Below are positions 6,337-14,902 of a stretch of 64,000 bases of DNA, piece after piece (positions within the stretch are counted from its first letter, which is position 1; every line of letters begins with the position of its first letter). The DNA is taken from contig NZ_CP095413.1 in the NCBI RefSeq assembly GCF_023016285.1, forward strand, positions 2,170,001-2,234,000. Direction: 5' to 3'. The notes under the pieces are model-generated. The model saw nothing but the letters and a program-made list of their open reading frames with translations. It was not told the origin of the DNA and made no database searches. The translations under genes were made by a program, and so were the position numbers. Source of the DNA: Muricauda sp. SCSIO 64092. GTDB taxonomy: Bacteria > Bacteroidota > Bacteroidia > Flavobacteriales > Flavobacteriaceae.

Positions 6337-9208
6337 TTGGATTAAAGAATCCATCAATAATGGTTCTACAATTTTTCAAGAAGCAACCAATGATGAAGGT
6401 ATAAAAGTTGCACATGGAAAGACTAGATTTCCCGATGTTTTGGTTTTCATAGACAAAACAGCTGGTATTGTTTTTAACGGTTGGGAATTAAAATTTCCGG
6501 ACACTTCACCAGATGATGAGGAAATGTTAATAAATGCTCTTGAAAAAGCAAAATTCTTAAAATCCGACTCATTCGTAACTTGGAATGCGAATCAGGCGAT
6601 AATATGGGGAATAGCTGATCACACTTATGAATTAGAATATCTATATGAAGTCAAAAGATATAATCCTTCCAAAAATATCACAAAACGTTCTGATTTAGAC
6701 AATAGAGTTTCCTATCTAAAACACGAGGCCGAACTAAAATCAACTTTAAATGCCTTATTGAGCGACTTAGCTAGTTTGTACAGAGAAGGAGTGATTAAAG
6801 AAGCAATCAATATTTCTTCTGATATTGTTTTAGGTATTAAAAATTCGGCAGATTACTTAATACCCTTATTTCAAGAAATCATTGAAAACAAAGTAAATTC
6901 GGATTTGGCTTTTCAAGCCGAATATGCAAAATGGAAAATATTAGAAAAAGCTACACTTAACATATTAAGAACTTCTTCAAGAAGGAGAGAAAACGTAGTA
7001 GAAACACAAGTTTTAGCAAAGTTCTTTTTTTACAAAGTAATAGGTAAAATACTTTTTTATCAGACACTCAGTAAAAACTTGCCACAATATATTCCACCGT
7101 TAGAAATTAATCATGCTACACCACTAAAGGAACAACTAAGAGCATTGTTTGAAAAGGTTCGAGAAATTGATTTTCAAGCAGTTTTCGATACAGATTTCAC
7201 AGATAACTTGCCTTTCAGTAATGCAGTAGAGAATATCTTAAAAAACTTAATAGAATTACTAAGGTCATATGATTTTAGAATATTGCCTTCAGAAGTTATT
7301 GGTACTATATTAGAAAATTTAGTTCCCCAATCCGAACGCCAAAAATTTGGACAGTATTTCACGCCAATAATACTTACATATTTGGTTTCATTGTCAGCAT
7401 TAAGAACCAGAGAACAAATTGTTTACGACCCGACTTCTGGAACTGGTTCTTTTCTAGATACTTTTTATAAAATAAAGTTTAATCTTGGAGAAACTGACCA
7501 TCAAACTCTACTATCCCAAATCTGGGGTAATGACATTTCTCATTTCCCAGCAATACTTTCTGTTATCAATCTATATAAACAAGATGTTAAGAACTCAAAC
7601 AATTTCCCTAGGGTAACAAGGCAAAATTATTTAGACCTCAGACCAGAAAGTGTCTTATCGTTTCCCGACCCTCAAGATGGAACTACCCTGATTGATGAAG
7701 GAATGCCCTATTTTGATGCCATAATTAGTAACTTTCCGTTTATTCAACAAGAGGATATTCAGAATGATTTGTTAAGTGCCCAATTTGAAGATGAATTTGA
7801 GATTACTCAACCCTCTCTTTTGAAAAACAACAAATTTGAACTAAATGAAAGGTCAGATTACTTTGTTTATTGTTTTTATCATTCTTTGAAGTTTTTAAAA
7901 GATGGAGGGTTTCTTTCGGCAATTAGTTCAAATGCTTGGCTTGGCAAAGAATATGGAATACAGTTCAAGAGTTTTCTGCTAGACAATTTCAGTATAAAAT
8001 ATGTTGTGAGAAGTAATGCGGAGCATTGGTTTAAAGATTCTAAGGTAAGCACAATATTTACTACTATTCAAAAAGGTTCATCTGATTCGCCAACCAAATT
8101 CATTACAATAAACTCTAAGTTAGAGGGATTGACCGAAAATATGAGCATTGAGGAAATAATCGATTATTTCAGGAATTTTTATTCGGAAATTGATAATTGT
8201 GATTTGGAAGGCAATGATAGTTGGTTAGCTGATTCACAGTTTGAAAATGCATATCACAAGACAGATGGAACTGCAACGGTTTCCATTATTACAAAACAAC
8301 ACTTGTTAAACCAAATTGATTCACAAGAAAATTGGAATATTAATTTTACTGCGGAAGACCCACTACAGCAATTTCAAGATACCTTAATAATTCCTTATCC
8401 TGACCTAATAGACAGTGGCAGGGGAACAAAGACCTGCTTTGATAACTTTCATATTTTAAAACAAGAAACAATAAATAGATATCGAATAGAAAGTGATGTA
8501 TTGCTTCCAATCCTTAAATCAAATCGTGATGTAGCATCAATAAAACATAATTTGACAGATGACTATAAGCTTTTTGTTTGCGATAAATCAGAACAAGAAA
8601 TCAGTGATAACTTTCCAGGAACTCACAGGTGGCTAAGAGTAGGAGGTCAAATGACAAACCAACAAGGTATTCCCCTTCCTGAAAAATTTGTTAGGATTGA
8701 TGGACGGGAGCTTTGGTATTCGTTATCACCTGAAGAGCCAGCAAATATTTTTATTTCAATCAACCCAAACAAGAGATTATTCTTTGGGTTTTCAGAAAGC
8801 TTTATTAATTTAAACCAACGATTTACAGCTATTCGAGTTCCTGAAAATGATGTGAAGATTTTTGCTGCATTGTTCAATTCAATTCTAAGTCTTTTAGTTG
8901 TAGAACTTAATGGAGTATCTCGCAGTCTTGGAGCATTGGATTTAAATGCAAATTTTTTTAAAACAAAAATGAAAATACTAAATCCTAGTCTCATAGACAA
9001 TCAATCAAGGATGAGAATAATTGAGGCATTTAATCCACTTTCAGAAAGAAATCAACTAGATTATGACCAAGAATTTGCCCAGCGTGATAGAAAGAGTTTT
9101 GATGAAGTAATATTTAGGGAATTCGGATACGACATAGGGTTTATTCCCAAACTTTATCAATTGCTTTGCCAAACTATGGAGGACAGGATAGAAATGAAAA
9201 ATAGATAA
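6296..9208 (+). CDS. Type IIG-like restriction enzyme: PD-(D/E)xK nuclease fused to N6-adenine methylase
   Basis: The 970-residue protein begins with a probable nuclease domain: FPDVLVFID with Asp47, and WELKFPD with Glu64 and Lys66, spaced as in PD-(D/E)xK enzymes. A helical region leads to the methylase core: GQYFTP (352-357), SAM motif I DPTSGTGSF (378-386) and motif IV around residues 478-482. Motif IV reads SNFPF, where NPPF or NPPY is usual. The C-terminal 400 residues resemble TaqI/Eco57I-type recognition regions. The overall design and length are close to Eco57I-like bifunctional enzymes, which pair with a separate methylase as seen here. The ATG at 6296 lies inside the upstream gene. 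Confidence 0.85.
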   Translation: MKLNERSWAGHVISWIKESINNGSTIFQEATNDEGIKVAHGKTRFPDVLVFIDKTAGIVFNGWELKFPDTSPDDEEMLINALEKAKFLKSDSFVTWNANQAIIWGIADHTYELEYLYEVKRYNPSKNITKRSDLDNRVSYLKHEAELKSTLNALLSDLASLYREGVIKEAINISSDIVLGIKNSADYLIPLFQEIIENKVNSDLAFQAEYAKWKILEKATLNILRTSSRRRENVVETQVLAKFFFYKVIGKILFYQTLSKNLPQYIPPLEINHATPLKEQLRALFEKVREIDFQAVFDTDFTDNLPFSNAVENILKNLIELLRSYDFRILPSEVIGTILENLVPQSERQKFGQYFTPIILTYLVSLSALRTREQIVYDPTSGTGSFLDTFYKIKFNLGETDHQTLLSQIWGNDISHFPAILSVINLYKQDVKNSNNFPRVTRQNYLDLRPESVLSFPDPQDGTTLIDEGMPYFDAIISNFPFIQQEDIQNDLLSAQFEDEFEITQPSLLKNNKFELNERSDYFVYCFYHSLKFLKDGGFLSAISSNAWLGKEYGIQFKSFLLDNFSIKYVVRSNAEHWFKDSKVSTIFTTIQKGSSDSPTKFITINSKLEGLTENMSIEEIIDYFRNFYSEIDNCDLEGNDSWLADSQFENAYHKTDGTATVSIITKQHLLNQIDSQENWNINFTAEDPLQQFQDTLIIPYPDLIDSGRGTKTCFDNFHILKQETINRYRIESDVLLPILKSNRDVASIKHNLTDDYKLFVCDKSEQEISDNFPGTHRWLRVGGQMTNQQGIPLPEKFVRIDGRELWYSLSPEEPANIFISINPNKRLFFGFSESFINLNQRFTAIRVPENDVKIFAALFNSILSLLVVELNGVSRSLGALDLNANFFKTKMKILNPSLIDNQSRMRIIEAFNPLSERNQLDYDQEFAQRDRKSFDEVIFREFGYDIGFIPKLYQLLCQTMEDRIEMKNR

Positions 9209-9390
9209 TGCCTTTTTATTCTCTTCAAATACAAATCAAAACGATTAATGACCAAAGTAGAACTGATTATTGTTGAGCATAATAAGTTACCCTTAAATTG
9301 ATATAATTGTTTAAGTATAATAAGAATTCAATCCTAACAGAATTAAAGTATACACTCATAGAACAAAATTGATATATAAATTTCTTTATA

Positions 9391-9852
9391 GTGAAACTAT
9401 TTTCGATTGCTATTGTATTGCTAACTTTTATAATTTCCTGCCAACCCAAAACGCCTGAACCCGCTCCCCAGCAAACGGGATTCTCCAAAACCTATATCGA
9501 CCCTGCCCAAGGCTATTCCCAAGCCGTAGCCGTAGAAGCCAATGGCGTCAAAACCATTTATATCTCCGGACAAGTCGGTAGTGGGGAGAGCTTTGAAGCG
9601 CAATTCCGGGATGCGTTAAGCAAACTCTTTAGAACACTTGAAAACTCAGAGGCCACCTTTGATGATGTGGTCAAATACAACACCTATATTGTGGATTACC
9701 AGCCTGCCTATTTGGATACCTTTCGAACCGTTAGAAAAGAACTCCTTGGGGATAAAGATATGCCCGCCAGCACCTTGGTAGGCGTACAGGCCTTGGGCCT
9801 TCCGGAATGGGGTGTGGAGATTGAGGCGGTAGCGGTTGTTGGAAGCGACTAA
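9391..9852 (+). CDS. RidA-family (YjgF/YER057c/UK114) lipoprotein
   Basis: The 153-residue product starts at a GTG and has a lipoprotein signal (FSIAIVLLTFIISC, Cys17). The remainder is one RidA domain: TIYISGQVG, the helix with DALSKLFRTLEN, YNTYIVDY, and MPASTLVGVQALGLPEWGVEIEAVAV. Cytosolic RidA proteins deaminate reactive enamines and imines. This member is predicted to be envelope-anchored, so its role may differ. Composition returns to the chromosomal norm within the gene, making the AT-rich 180 bp upstream the likely right end of the R-M island. Confidence 0.85.
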   Translation: MKLFSIAIVLLTFIISCQPKTPEPAPQQTGFSKTYIDPAQGYSQAVAVEANGVKTIYISGQVGSGESFEAQFRDALSKLFRTLENSEATFDDVVKYNTYIVDYQPAYLDTFRTVRKELLGDKDMPASTLVGVQALGLPEWGVEIEAVAVVGSD

Positions 9853-9899
9853 GTCATTGAGGCTCTCGAAATGACCTTTACAAGCGGTGGCTTAGAGAA

Positions 9900-10309
9900 C
9901 CTCAGCACCCAACTCAGTGACCTCTTACTCCAAGAATTTTGAAGCCCAAACGTGGATGGGTTTCGCAATCCCCTCCGTCTAGTGCGCTGCACTATCCACC
10001 TCCCCTTAACCAAGGGGAGGAGCCCTTTTAATTCAACTATCCGCAAGCATTCGGCCGATTTCTCAGCTTCGATGGAAATCAAGGAGGTTTTCACTTTGGG
10101 TGAGGAAAAGCAAAAATCTACTCACACTGGAAATAGGGTGGGATTCCGCATCAAGTGCGGAATGACAGGAAAAGGTCACCCAGATCCACTTCGGGAACGT
10201 TTCAATGCCCGCAACGTATCACCTCAACTACCCAATCGTCATTTCGACCAACGGGAGAAATCTAAAGCAGATTTCTCAATCGTCGTTGCACTCCTCATTT
10301 CGAAATGAC
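9900..10309. repeat. Long direct repeat, copy A
   Basis: About 410 bp of non-coding sequence recurs at 11545-11970, on the other side of the cadherin-like gene. Shared blocks include the stretch beginning CTCAGCACCCAACTCAGTGA, the 22-bp palindrome at 9999-10020, a block beginning GATTTCTCAGCTTCGATGG, and a terminal imperfect palindrome at 10238-10309. That palindrome has GTCATTTCGA at one end, TCGAAATGAC at the other, and an inner AGAAATCT/AGATTTCT stem. No gene is visible from 9853 to 10445. Confidence 0.85.
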
Positions 10310-10445
10310 AAGTAAGGGGAACTGAAACTCTCGAAGTGATTTTTACCATCCTCTTTCCACCCCATTATGAAGTATTTACCCCTGTTAAACCCCCACTTAC
10401 AACAAATAATTCGTTTCCGCGGTCCTAAATCCTAGTTTTACGGTT

Positions 10446-11441
10446 ATGCTAACGCGTAAAACCGCCATAGGACTACTGCTATTCGTTCTTTTTACCGCAC
10501 CTGTGGTACTGGCACAGAATGTAGCCCCAGTGGCTGTAGATGATAGCTATTCCGTAGGATTTGATTTTAGCCTGACCCGAGATGGTGCAAACGGACTTTT
10601 GTCCAATGATAGCGACGCTAATGGAAACTCCACTCTAAGTGTACAAACCACTCCAGAGACCAATCCAAGTAATGGTGCTGTGGTCCTGAATACCGATGGT
10701 AGTTTTACGTATACCCCCAACAATGGATTTGTTGGCACGGACAGTTTTTCCTATCGGGTCTGTGATGATGGCACGCCTTCTACAGTAGTCTCCCGCTTCG
10801 ATTTTAATACATCCACCATAACCGATGCCACCATTGGCCCCAATGCCACTTCCGTAAATGCGAATGCCGCGCAAACCGGATGCGGAATCCATTTTCCCAG
10901 TGGATCGGGGGGATCCACAGGTTTCGATATTGTGGTACCCAATTCAAGCGGAATTTTCGATTTTAGCAGTTTTGAAATCTCCTTTGAATACCAAGATCAG
11001 GAAAGTACCGCCGATATCGTCACCGCTGGAGATTTTAGGATTTACCATATTGGGGGAAATACCCTTGGGGTTCAGATTACCGTAATCAATGGGACAACGG
11101 GACTGCAACAGAGTTTTACCCAAAGCCTGGGCAATTTTGTAAGTGGAAACAATCTTTATTCCATAGCGTATAACGAAACCACGGGTAGCATCACCTATAC
11201 GGCCAATGGAACGACCAATACCTTTGCGGTCGCCCCGCCCAACTCGCCCTTGGATGGTACTTCGGCAACGGATGTCACCATTGGACAGTTTATGGATGGA
11301 AGCGGTTCTTCGCTGCCTTCCCTCTGTAGTATGGAATTTGTGGATTCCAGTGTACTTTGTGATATGGGTACCGTAACTATTGATGTAACGGCTTCCATCA
11401 TTACGAATAGGCGAATAACCTACCGTGTTGACCCCAATTAG
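10446..11441 (+). CDS. Secreted cadherin-like (Big_9/VCBS-type) domain protein with nested jelly-roll insertion
   Basis: The 331-residue protein has a cleavable signal peptide ending in VLAQ. Residues 25-112 are the start of a bacterial cadherin-like domain (APVAVDDSYSV, then LSNDSDANG, then DGSFTYTPNNGFVGTDSFSYRV). The domain stops at CDDGTPS, is interrupted by about 190 residues resembling a LamG/concanavalin sandwich (113-303), and resumes at LCDMGTVTIDVTA (304-315). The protein ends soon after with TNRRITYRVDPN and has no recognisable T9SS sorting domain. Relatives are usually much longer adhesins, so this may be a trimmed remnant. It is bracketed by two copies of a long direct repeat. 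Confidence 0.75.
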   Translation: MLTRKTAIGLLLFVLFTAPVVLAQNVAPVAVDDSYSVGFDFSLTRDGANGLLSNDSDANGNSTLSVQTTPETNPSNGAVVLNTDGSFTYTPNNGFVGTDSFSYRVCDDGTPSTVVSRFDFNTSTITDATIGPNATSVNANAAQTGCGIHFPSGSGGSTGFDIVVPNSSGIFDFSSFEISFEYQDQESTADIVTAGDFRIYHIGGNTLGVQITVINGTTGLQQSFTQSLGNFVSGNNLYSIAYNETTGSITYTANGTTNTFAVAPPNSPLDGTSATDVTIGQFMDGSGSSLPSLCSMEFVDSSVLCDMGTVTIDVTASIITNRRITYRVDPN

Positions 11442-11544
11442 GTTCCCCTTTTTGGAACAGTGCCCTTGTTCAATGAAAGAATCCGTTGGCTACGGAGGTT
11501 CTCAAAGTCACCTTTGAACTTGGTCACTTCGTGTGCTTCGAGTG

Positions 11545-11970
11545 CCTCAGCACCCAACTCAGTGACCTCTTATTTCAAGAATTTTGAAGCCCAAACGTGG
11601 ATGGGTTTCGCAATCTCCTCCGTCCAGTGCGCTGCACTATCCACCTCCCCTTGACCAAGGGGAGGAGCCCCTTTTTATGCAACTATCCGTAAGCACACGG
11701 CCGATTTCTCAGCTTCGATGGAAATCGAGGGGTTTTTACTTTGGCTGACGGAAGGCAGGGATGGACTCGCTAAAGAAATAGGATGGATTCCACATCTAAT
11801 GCTTCGACTTTGCTCAGCATCCGTGCGGAATGAAAAGAAAGGGTCACCTTGAATCCACTTCGAGAACGTTTCACCTCAACTACCCAATCGTCATTTCGAC
11901 CAACGGGAGAAATTTAAACCCCATTGACGGGATTTCTCAATCGTCGTTACACTCCTCATTTCGAAATGAC
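11545..11970. repeat. Long direct repeat, copy B
   Basis: This is the second copy of the repeat at 9900-10309, in the same orientation and slightly longer. The 22-bp palindrome CCTCCCCTTG-AC-CAAGGGGAGG is at 11644-11665. The terminal palindrome is at 11890-11970, with identical 10-bp ends but a diverged middle. The stretch 11442-12013 holds no credible gene. Confidence 0.85.
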
Positions 11971-12013
11971 ATAGAAAATTTGAACCCCACCCTAAACTCT
12001 CGCTCTGAGTAAT

Positions 12014-12598
12014 CTACGGTTGCTTTATCAAACCATCCAACAACCCCCGAACCTTTTTACTGTTCCAATTGGCGGCCCCTTTTTCCTTGATCAGGATATT
12101 CCCTTCGGCATCAATGATATAATTCGTCGGGAGGCTACTGGATTGCAACACCTCGGGAACTTCAGTAAGTGGATGGAAAACAGGAAGTTGAATTCCTTTT
12201 TTCGATAGAAACCGTTGCACCACTTCCGGATTTTCATAAGTGACCAGGACAAAATCCACCGCATCCCCATAGTCCTGGTACAAAGCTTCAATACTGGGCA
12301 ATTCGGCAATGCAGGGAGCGCACCAGGTCGCCCAAAAGCTCAAAAAGGTAATACGTCCGTCCCCAATACGTCGCGTCGCTTCCTTACCTTCCAAATCCCG
12401 AAGGGAATAAGTAAAGGCAGCAACCGAATCCGCCTCCTTGGTGGTATGCACCCCAGGGGACCAAATGGCGACTTTTAAACGGTTGATTCCCACCTGAATC
12501 GGTTTTCTGGTTTGGGGAATGATAAGTAGTACGACAAAAAGCCCAAAGGCCCAATCGCTCCAGCCTATCTTTCTAAGGAATGGAAATCGTGGTTTCAT
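12014..12598 (-). CDS. TlpA/ResA-like thioredoxin-fold thiol-disulfide oxidoreductase
   Basis: The 194-residue protein has an N-terminal membrane anchor (about residues 13-30) and a periplasmic thioredoxin fold. The redox motif WATWCAPC (Cys93, Cys96) and a cis-Pro region near LPTNYIIDAEG are present. Such proteins reduce disulfides in the periplasm, for instance during cytochrome c maturation, but the partner is not identifiable here. It lies 30 bp after the DUF2237 gene in the same orientation, so cotranscription is possible. Confidence 0.88.
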   Translation of the reverse strand: MKPRFPFLRKIGWSDWAFGLFVVLLIIPQTRKPIQVGINRLKVAIWSPGVHTTKEADSVAAFTYSLRDLEGKEATRRIGDGRITFLSFWATWCAPCIAELPSIEALYQDYGDAVDFVLVTYENPEVVQRFLSKKGIQLPVFHPLTEVPEVLQSSSLPTNYIIDAEGNILIKEKGAANWNSKKVRGLLDGLIKQP

Positions 12599-12628
12599 TG
12601 GTGGGTTTGTCGCTTACCGCATCATTCA

Positions 12629-13012
12629 TTACAGCACCACATGTTTGTGTTCCAGTAACATCCCAAAACTTACATGCTGGAGTGCCTTCTCATGGGTGGC
12701 CTCCAGAATCACGGGAGGGGCCAAATCCTCCATATAGGCTTCCTTCCAGCGGGAAACACAAAGGCACCATTTATCCCCGACTTGTAATCCGGGAAATTGG
12801 TAATATGGAATGGGCGTGCTTAGGTCATTGCCCCGACTTTTGGTGAATTTCAAAAATTCTTCGGTCATGATGGCACAGACCACATGGGTGCCCACATCAT
12901 CGGTGCCGGTTTTACAAAAACCGTCGCGATAGTATCCTGTTTTGGGCGCAAAGCAACAAGATTGCAATTCGGTTCCAAGGACGTTTTTTTCCAAAGCGTA
13001 TTCGTTTTTCAC
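12629..13012 (-). CDS. DUF2237 family protein
   Basis: The product is 127 residues if translation starts at GTG 13010-13012 (VKNEYALEKNVLG). An in-frame ATG further upstream lies inside the divergent DUF427 gene and is unlikely to be used. The Cys-rich family pattern is clear: TELQSCCFAPKTGYYRDGFCKTG, DVGTHVVCAIMTEEFL, and DKWCLCVSRW. DUF2237 proteins are widespread and of unknown function. The conserved cysteines suggest metal binding or redox chemistry. The gene diverges from the DUF427 gene, with which it shares the intergenic region. Confidence 0.85.
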   Translation of the reverse strand: MKNEYALEKNVLGTELQSCCFAPKTGYYRDGFCKTGTDDVGTHVVCAIMTEEFLKFTKSRGNDLSTPIPYYQFPGLQVGDKWCLCVSRWKEAYMEDLAPPVILEATHEKALQHVSFGMLLEHKHVVL

Positions 13013-13079
13013 AAAGTTACGGTGATTACAGCTTACCTTTATCGGTATCCGTACAACACTTAAAACAAGGTAAGGTAAA

Positions 13080-13637
13080 ATGAAACAAAAAGGCATTCCC
13101 GATTGGCTTTTAAAAGCCAGGGACAAATGGACATTTAACGGGCAACAACGACCTGATTTTGCCCAGGTTCCCAAAGACGGGCAGGTTTCCGTTTGGGACT
13201 TTCCCCGTCCCCCTGCCCTAAAACCCGTTTCCAAAAAATTGGAGGTTCATCATCAAGGAACCCTTTTGGCACTTTCCCATAATGCTTTGGCCGTATTGGA
13301 AACCGCCAGTCCACCTACCTATTACGTGCCTCCGGAAGAGGTCAACCTTGAATTGTTAACGCAAATGGAAGGGAAAAAATCCGTCTGCGAATGGAAGGGT
13401 ACCTCCACGTATTGGGCCTTAAAGGAACTGCCCAGTCGCGCTGTGGCATGGTCCTATTCCAAGCCGTTTCCCCCCTTTGAACCCCTGACCGATTATCTGG
13501 CCTTCTATCCACAACATTTGGACTGTTTTTTGGATGACGAACCGGTAACCCCACAACCAGGAGGATTTTATGCTGGCTGGATTACCAAAGATGTGGTGGG
13601 GCCCTTTAAGGGAGAACCTGGGACCGGGCATTGGTAA
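13080..13637 (+). CDS. DUF427 domain-containing protein
   Basis: The 185-residue protein contains the DUF427 fold. LALSHNALAVLETASPPTYYVPPEEV and KSVCEWKGTSTYW are typical, as is the trailing AWSYSKPFPPFEPLTDYLAFYP. The short N-terminal part (WLLKARDKWTFNGQQRPDFA) is common in flavobacterial members. No signal peptide is seen, so the protein is probably cytoplasmic. The family function is not established. Confidence 0.87.
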   Translation: MKQKGIPDWLLKARDKWTFNGQQRPDFAQVPKDGQVSVWDFPRPPALKPVSKKLEVHHQGTLLALSHNALAVLETASPPTYYVPPEEVNLELLTQMEGKKSVCEWKGTSTYWALKELPSRAVAWSYSKPFPPFEPLTDYLAFYPQHLDCFLDDEPVTPQPGGFYAGWITKDVVGPFKGEPGTGHW

Positions 13638-13748
13638 GCGCTCCAAGGAAGACAGGGAAGACCTTTGGGATTAGGGCAATTCCTGTTGAATCAAACGGAT
13701 TTACGCAAAAGGGGACCATAACTGGTTTCTGTCACTTTAAAAATCCAG

Positions 13749-13756
13749 TATCTTTA
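13749..13756 (+). promoter_or_regulatory. -7-like box TATCTTTA, 5 nt before the DUF819 start
   Basis: TATCTTTA is one base from the Bacteroidota TAnnTTTG consensus and ends 5 nt before ATG 13762. That would place transcription initiation at or next to the start codon. Confidence 0.35.
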
Positions 13757-13761
13757 AGCCA

Positions 13762-14898
13762 ATGGCATTTTTGGAGAATCCCATTTACGTGCTTTCTATG
13801 CTCGCCTTAATGGTGATGTTAGCCGTTTATGTGGAAAGGACATCCTTTGGAAGGCCTCTCGGAGCAGCTTTGTTAGCCATTGTTTTTACGGCCATCATTG
13901 CCAATATGGGACTTATCCCCAGTGCGTCCAACACTATTTTTCTCTATGAGGGCATCTTTACCTACGTGGCACCCCTCTCCATTTTTTACTTGATGTTGGG
14001 CGTGAATCTCAAGGCCATCAAAAAAGCAGGGCTTCCTATGATAGGTTTATTCGTTTTGGGTTCATTGGCCACGGTAGTCGGGATTCTAGTGGCTTGGCAC
14101 CTTATTTCGCCAGAAGGGGTATTGGGTGAAAATGGACCCATAATCGCCGGAATGTTAACGGGCACGTACACTGGAGGCAGTGTCAATTTCAATGCCATCG
14201 CCCTGGAATATGATTTTCAAAAACAGGGGGCCCTTTATGCGGGCACCATAGCTGTGGATAATGTGGTCACTACCGTCTGGATCGTAGTTACCCTGGCCAT
14301 GCCCCGAATACTAAAGAAGTTCTGGAAAGATAAAAAAGGAACTGCTCCAAAGAACACCGAGGAACATGGGCAAAAAGACAATGGTATGGATTTAAATTCC
14401 CTGATGTGGCTTCTTTTTTTGGGATTGGCTGCGTTTTTTATCTCAGAAGCACTATCCAAAATCCTTCCCGAACTGCCCAGTATCCTTACCCTAACGACCC
14501 TGGGGGTTATTTTGGCCCAAACCCCTTTTGTCTCAAAACTCAATGGTGCCCATACCTTGGGACTGTATTCCGTATATCTTTTTTTGGCCGTAATCGGTGC
14601 GTATTGTGAAATCAATGCCGTTTTGGAACTCAAGACTTTGGGTCTTACACTCTTCCTATTCACTGCTACCGTGGTCCTTATCCATGGAATTACGACCATT
14701 CTATTGGGGGGACTGTTGTATCGGGATTGGAGTATGATTGCCATTGCGAGTCAGGCCAATATTGGCGGTGGACCCACGGCCCTGGCCCTTGCAGAAACCT
14801 TTGGGCGGAAGGAATTGATGCTCCCCGCAATACTGGTGGGCACCCTTGGTAACGCCCTGGGTACGTATTTTGGTTTTTTGGTGATTCAATTTTTATAG
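13762..14898 (+). CDS. DUF819 family integral membrane protein
   Basis: The 378-residue protein is almost entirely hydrophobic, with roughly ten membrane segments and one polar cytoplasmic-type loop (DKKGTAPKNTEEHGQKDN, about residues 193-210). The segments GMLTGTYTGGSVNFNAIALEY and ASQANIGGGPTALALAETFG are internal-repeat signatures of DUF819, a predicted transporter family related to glutamate and CPA-type carriers. The substrate is unknown. The following P1 peptidase gene starts 4 bp after the stop. That arrangement suggests import of a peptide followed by hydrolysis, or export of a product (inference). Confidence 0.87.
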   Translation: MAFLENPIYVLSMLALMVMLAVYVERTSFGRPLGAALLAIVFTAIIANMGLIPSASNTIFLYEGIFTYVAPLSIFYLMLGVNLKAIKKAGLPMIGLFVLGSLATVVGILVAWHLISPEGVLGENGPIIAGMLTGTYTGGSVNFNAIALEYDFQKQGALYAGTIAVDNVVTTVWIVVTLAMPRILKKFWKDKKGTAPKNTEEHGQKDNGMDLNSLMWLLFLGLAAFFISEALSKILPELPSILTLTTLGVILAQTPFVSKLNGAHTLGLYSVYLFLAVIGAYCEINAVLELKTLGLTLFLFTATVVLIHGITTILLGGLLYRDWSMIAIASQANIGGGPTALALAETFGRKELMLPAILVGTLGNALGTYFGFLVIQFL

Positions 14899-14902
14899 CG
14901 GT

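Noticed and set aside
6296..9208. Type I HsdM or BREX PglX assignment for the 970-residue protein
   Set aside because: It has its own N-terminal PD-(D/E)xK site and no HsdS, HsdR or BREX partner genes nearby. A type IIG-like assignment fits better.
4062..9390. R-M island as a prophage or integrative element
   Set aside because: No integrase, recombinase, phage structural gene, tRNA attachment site or flanking direct repeat was found.
13013..13234. Upstream extension of the DUF2237 gene to an ATG
   Set aside because: The extension is antisense to the start of the DUF427 gene and lies outside the DUF2237 domain. GTG at 13012 gives the normal N-terminus.
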